From Parus major (lineage: Eukaryota > Chordata > Aves > Passeriformes > Paridae): DNA of 64,000 bases. Shown here in pieces: positions 61,801-64,000 of the stretch; position 1 is the first letter of the stretch; each line of letters starts with the position of its first letter. The DNA lies in assembly GCF_001522545.3 (NCBI RefSeq), contig NC_031769.1:23483617-23547616 (forward strand). Direction: 5' to 3'. Both the position numbers and the translations under genes were made by a program. The notes under the pieces were generated by a model. That model was not told where the DNA came from. It saw nothing but the letters and a program-made list of their open reading frames with translations, and did no database searches.

Positions 61801-63613
61801 TATTTAAATTATCTGCTTAATGCACAATAATCTCAGTAACATCCTTAATGTACAAAAAAGGCATGGGTAATTACATTTGCCTCCTTGCTTAAATTTCTAT
61901 TTTTACTTTATGTTATGTTATTTAATCTATCCAAGTATTGATTCTTCAGTTCACATCTCAGAACATTCTAAGAGGATCTCCAAAACATTTTGAAGTGAAG
62001 GGAAAAATCCCGACATATGCCTCTAAAAGATAATTTGTTGGGTTTTAGTGTTTTTTGGGTTTTTTTAAAAGAACAATACATTCAGTCAGTAATTTGGAGA
62101 CACAAAAACAAAGAAATAGAAAATGAAAAATACAAGAAAATTACTTGTATTCAAGCTTTCAAAGAGTAAACATAAATAAATAGAGACATTCCAGTTGTTA
62201 GTACTTATACCACGTTCAAGTTTCTCTAGAATACATATTTTCATTAGTACAGCACTCAGTAATCATCCATATTTGTAGCAGAAACACAGTGGGCTTTTCT
62301 TGCACTGTGTAGAGGAGAGAAAGGAAAGCAAACAAGATAATGAAAATCTAGGGAGTGTTTCCAAAGAGTGGGTATCTGGTTCCCTCAGAATGAGCAAGGA
62401 TTTTCCATCTTCTCTTGGAATGCCCTAGGCTTCATTAAGCCAGTGTGTAGCTGTACATGGTTCTAGAGAGAACCTCAGCCAAGCATCAAAAAAAAGAGCT
62501 CTTGAGGAGTATTAAATGCACTGGCAGTTATGAGAAAAGTCCTCTCTGGTGTTTGTACAGTATAGAAATAATAACATATTCTAGATTATATAAAATCTTC
62601 TTGGAAACTATTTCAAGAGCCTTATGAGATATCTACAAACCACCAGCAGGCATATTCCATAAATCATACATACTTATAAATTTTACTTTAATTCAAAAAT
62701 GCAGTTTAAAACAAGAAATTTCATATTATTTGGAGTTACAGGTAATGTAAGAATCTATTAAAGCTCAAGACTCATCTATGTATTTTCATACAGATTAAAT
62801 TTTCTATCTTTGCAAGAGTAGCCTGGAGTCTATGTATCATTAAGGCTTTGCTTATACCCTCACTACACGTTTTAAATAAAACTAAAACAGTTCTAAAAGG
62901 TCATACTGGTTTTGTGAAAAAAATGTGAATTTTGGTTCTAATCCTTACTCTGCTAGACAGAAATTAAAGTTTCTGATTAGCATAGTATTTTAAAAAGTTT
63001 TATTGCCTGAAAAATATAACTGTAATAGACACATAACTGATTAAACCCCAGCTCTTGACAGTAAACGTAGGCTTAATCATTCTTATTATCATCATTCGTT
63101 TGTCACTCAGTTTGACATGTGTAAAATTAGGTTCTGCCCCTCCAAACAAGTTGGTGTGTGGAAATCTCCTTGCATCGGGTGTGAAAGTTCTCCCACAGCA
63201 CCAGGAGGAGTTCCTTGGGTGCAGGGATGTTTGCAGGGTGGAGGTGTTAATCGTAGTCTTTAGAGGGAGGCACTGCAGTCTCCCACCAACAGAATGCCTG
63301 CCAGAGCCCTGGGATTGCAGATCCATGCATGTGCTTGAGCAGTGAGGGGCCTTACACATGCTTGGCCATAATGACATGTAGTACAGGGAAGCTGGAAAAT
63401 GTTTCAACTGCCTTTATGGCAAATTATCAGTATCATAAAAAGACATTAGAGAAGAAATCAAATTGATTTTTCTCAACATTTTAAGTAAAGAAGAAGTTGG
63501 CAGAATTAATTTCAAATGGGCAACCACCTTTATGCAGTATTTAGGGACAGAGCTGCTGAGGAGGCAAAGCTTCAGATAGTTTTGTCCAGATACATCTGAT
63601 TTCCCCCATAGTC
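58871..63613. other. Noncoding stretch after the CpG island
   Basis: CpG density falls off quickly. CTTGG|GTGAGT near 59839 is a donor-like site without an identifiable exon. An AT-rich inverted repeat with 12-bp arms made of TAATAA units lies at about 60373-60399. The minus ORF 63000-63407 (135 codons) has no recognised domain. No repeat family was recognised before the LTR. Confidence 0.55.
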
Positions 63614-64000
63614 TGTTGTGGAGAGCCCCTGCCCCAAGAGGCTTGGATTTGATTTTAGATAAGCAGTGTTAAAGTGAGAGGCATGGCTTTAAGTCCTGGG
63701 AAGAGTGGATTCAAACCTTCTGCCTTGGGGGATGTGCCCTATAAACCTGGGAAGAGTTACTCCACCCCCTAATCCCTTGTGGGGTGTCAGCCCAAGGTGT
63801 TCTGAGCTTCTTGTTTTGCAATTTGTTGTATTCTGGATTATCCCCTCCTGTTGTATCCCTATTGGTTTGTGCCCCTGGGGGTTCTCCCTGGAGAAGCTGT
63901 GACCAAAACCCACCACCCTGCCACAGTTCAGGGTTCTCCATCTCTGGATTAAGCTGAGTTGGTTCCTGTGTAGGTGACACCCCAATAAATGGATTCCTGA
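63614..64000 (+). mobile_element. Endogenous retrovirus LTR, cut by the window end
   Basis: The block starts TGTTGTGGAGAGCCCC, with the TG end usual for LTRs. It has a TATAAA at 63740-63745 and AATAAA at 63984-63989, giving the U3, R and start of U5 in order on the plus strand. Length and layout fit avian endogenous retrovirus LTRs of the ERVL/ERVK style seen in songbirds. No gag, pol or env sequence lies to the left, so this is either a 5' LTR whose provirus continues beyond the window or a solo LTR. The family is remembered, not aligned. Confidence 0.75.

Noticed and set aside
63689..63985. 98-codon minus ORF
   Set aside because: It lies antisense within the LTR and has no retroviral gene similarity.

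Overview
The window looks like bird DNA, probably from a songbird. The only interspersed repeats I can recognise are decayed CR1 LINE pieces on both strands, plus one retroviral-type LTR of a style common in passerine genomes that runs off the right edge. I see no mammal-type SINEs and no bacterial operon structure. Most of the window is AT-rich, has short ORFs only, and behaves like intergenic or deep intronic sequence. The species and chromosome cannot be named from the sequence alone.

Layout: positions 1-3800 hold nothing recognisable. At 3.8-5.8 kb there is a GC-richer block with a coding-like ORF ending in a CaaX-type tail, a 272-codon antisense ORF and two well-shaped splice acceptors. 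At 6.1 kb there is a 14-bp tandem repeat. At 9.16-9.42 kb there is a chain of abutting perfect inverted repeats, followed by a 12-bp tandem repeat. Old CR1 fragments lie near 13.3, 15.7, 17.4-18.3, 33.9, 45.8 and 51.7-52.2 kb. Between them are a 44-T run (22.5 kb), two recent local duplications (26.1 and 30.2 kb) and long unannotatable stretches. A plausible last coding exon with an AT-rich 3' UTR and a poly(A) signal lies at 48.8-49.6 kb.

The strongest functional landmark is a CpG island of about 1.5 kb at 57.3-58.9 kb, which I read as a promoter. It carries candidate splice donors on both strands and a perfect 27-nt polypyrimidine mirror repeat. The gene it serves cannot be identified here: its remaining exons are either outside the window or not recognisable. 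The window ends inside an LTR (63.6-64.0 kb) with visible TATA and AATAAA signals.

No protein-coding gene was recognised with confidence, and no tRNA, rRNA or CRISPR was seen. The most unusual unexplained structure is the inverted-repeat chain at 9157-9236. All coding calls are hypotheses based on ORF shape and splice-site context.
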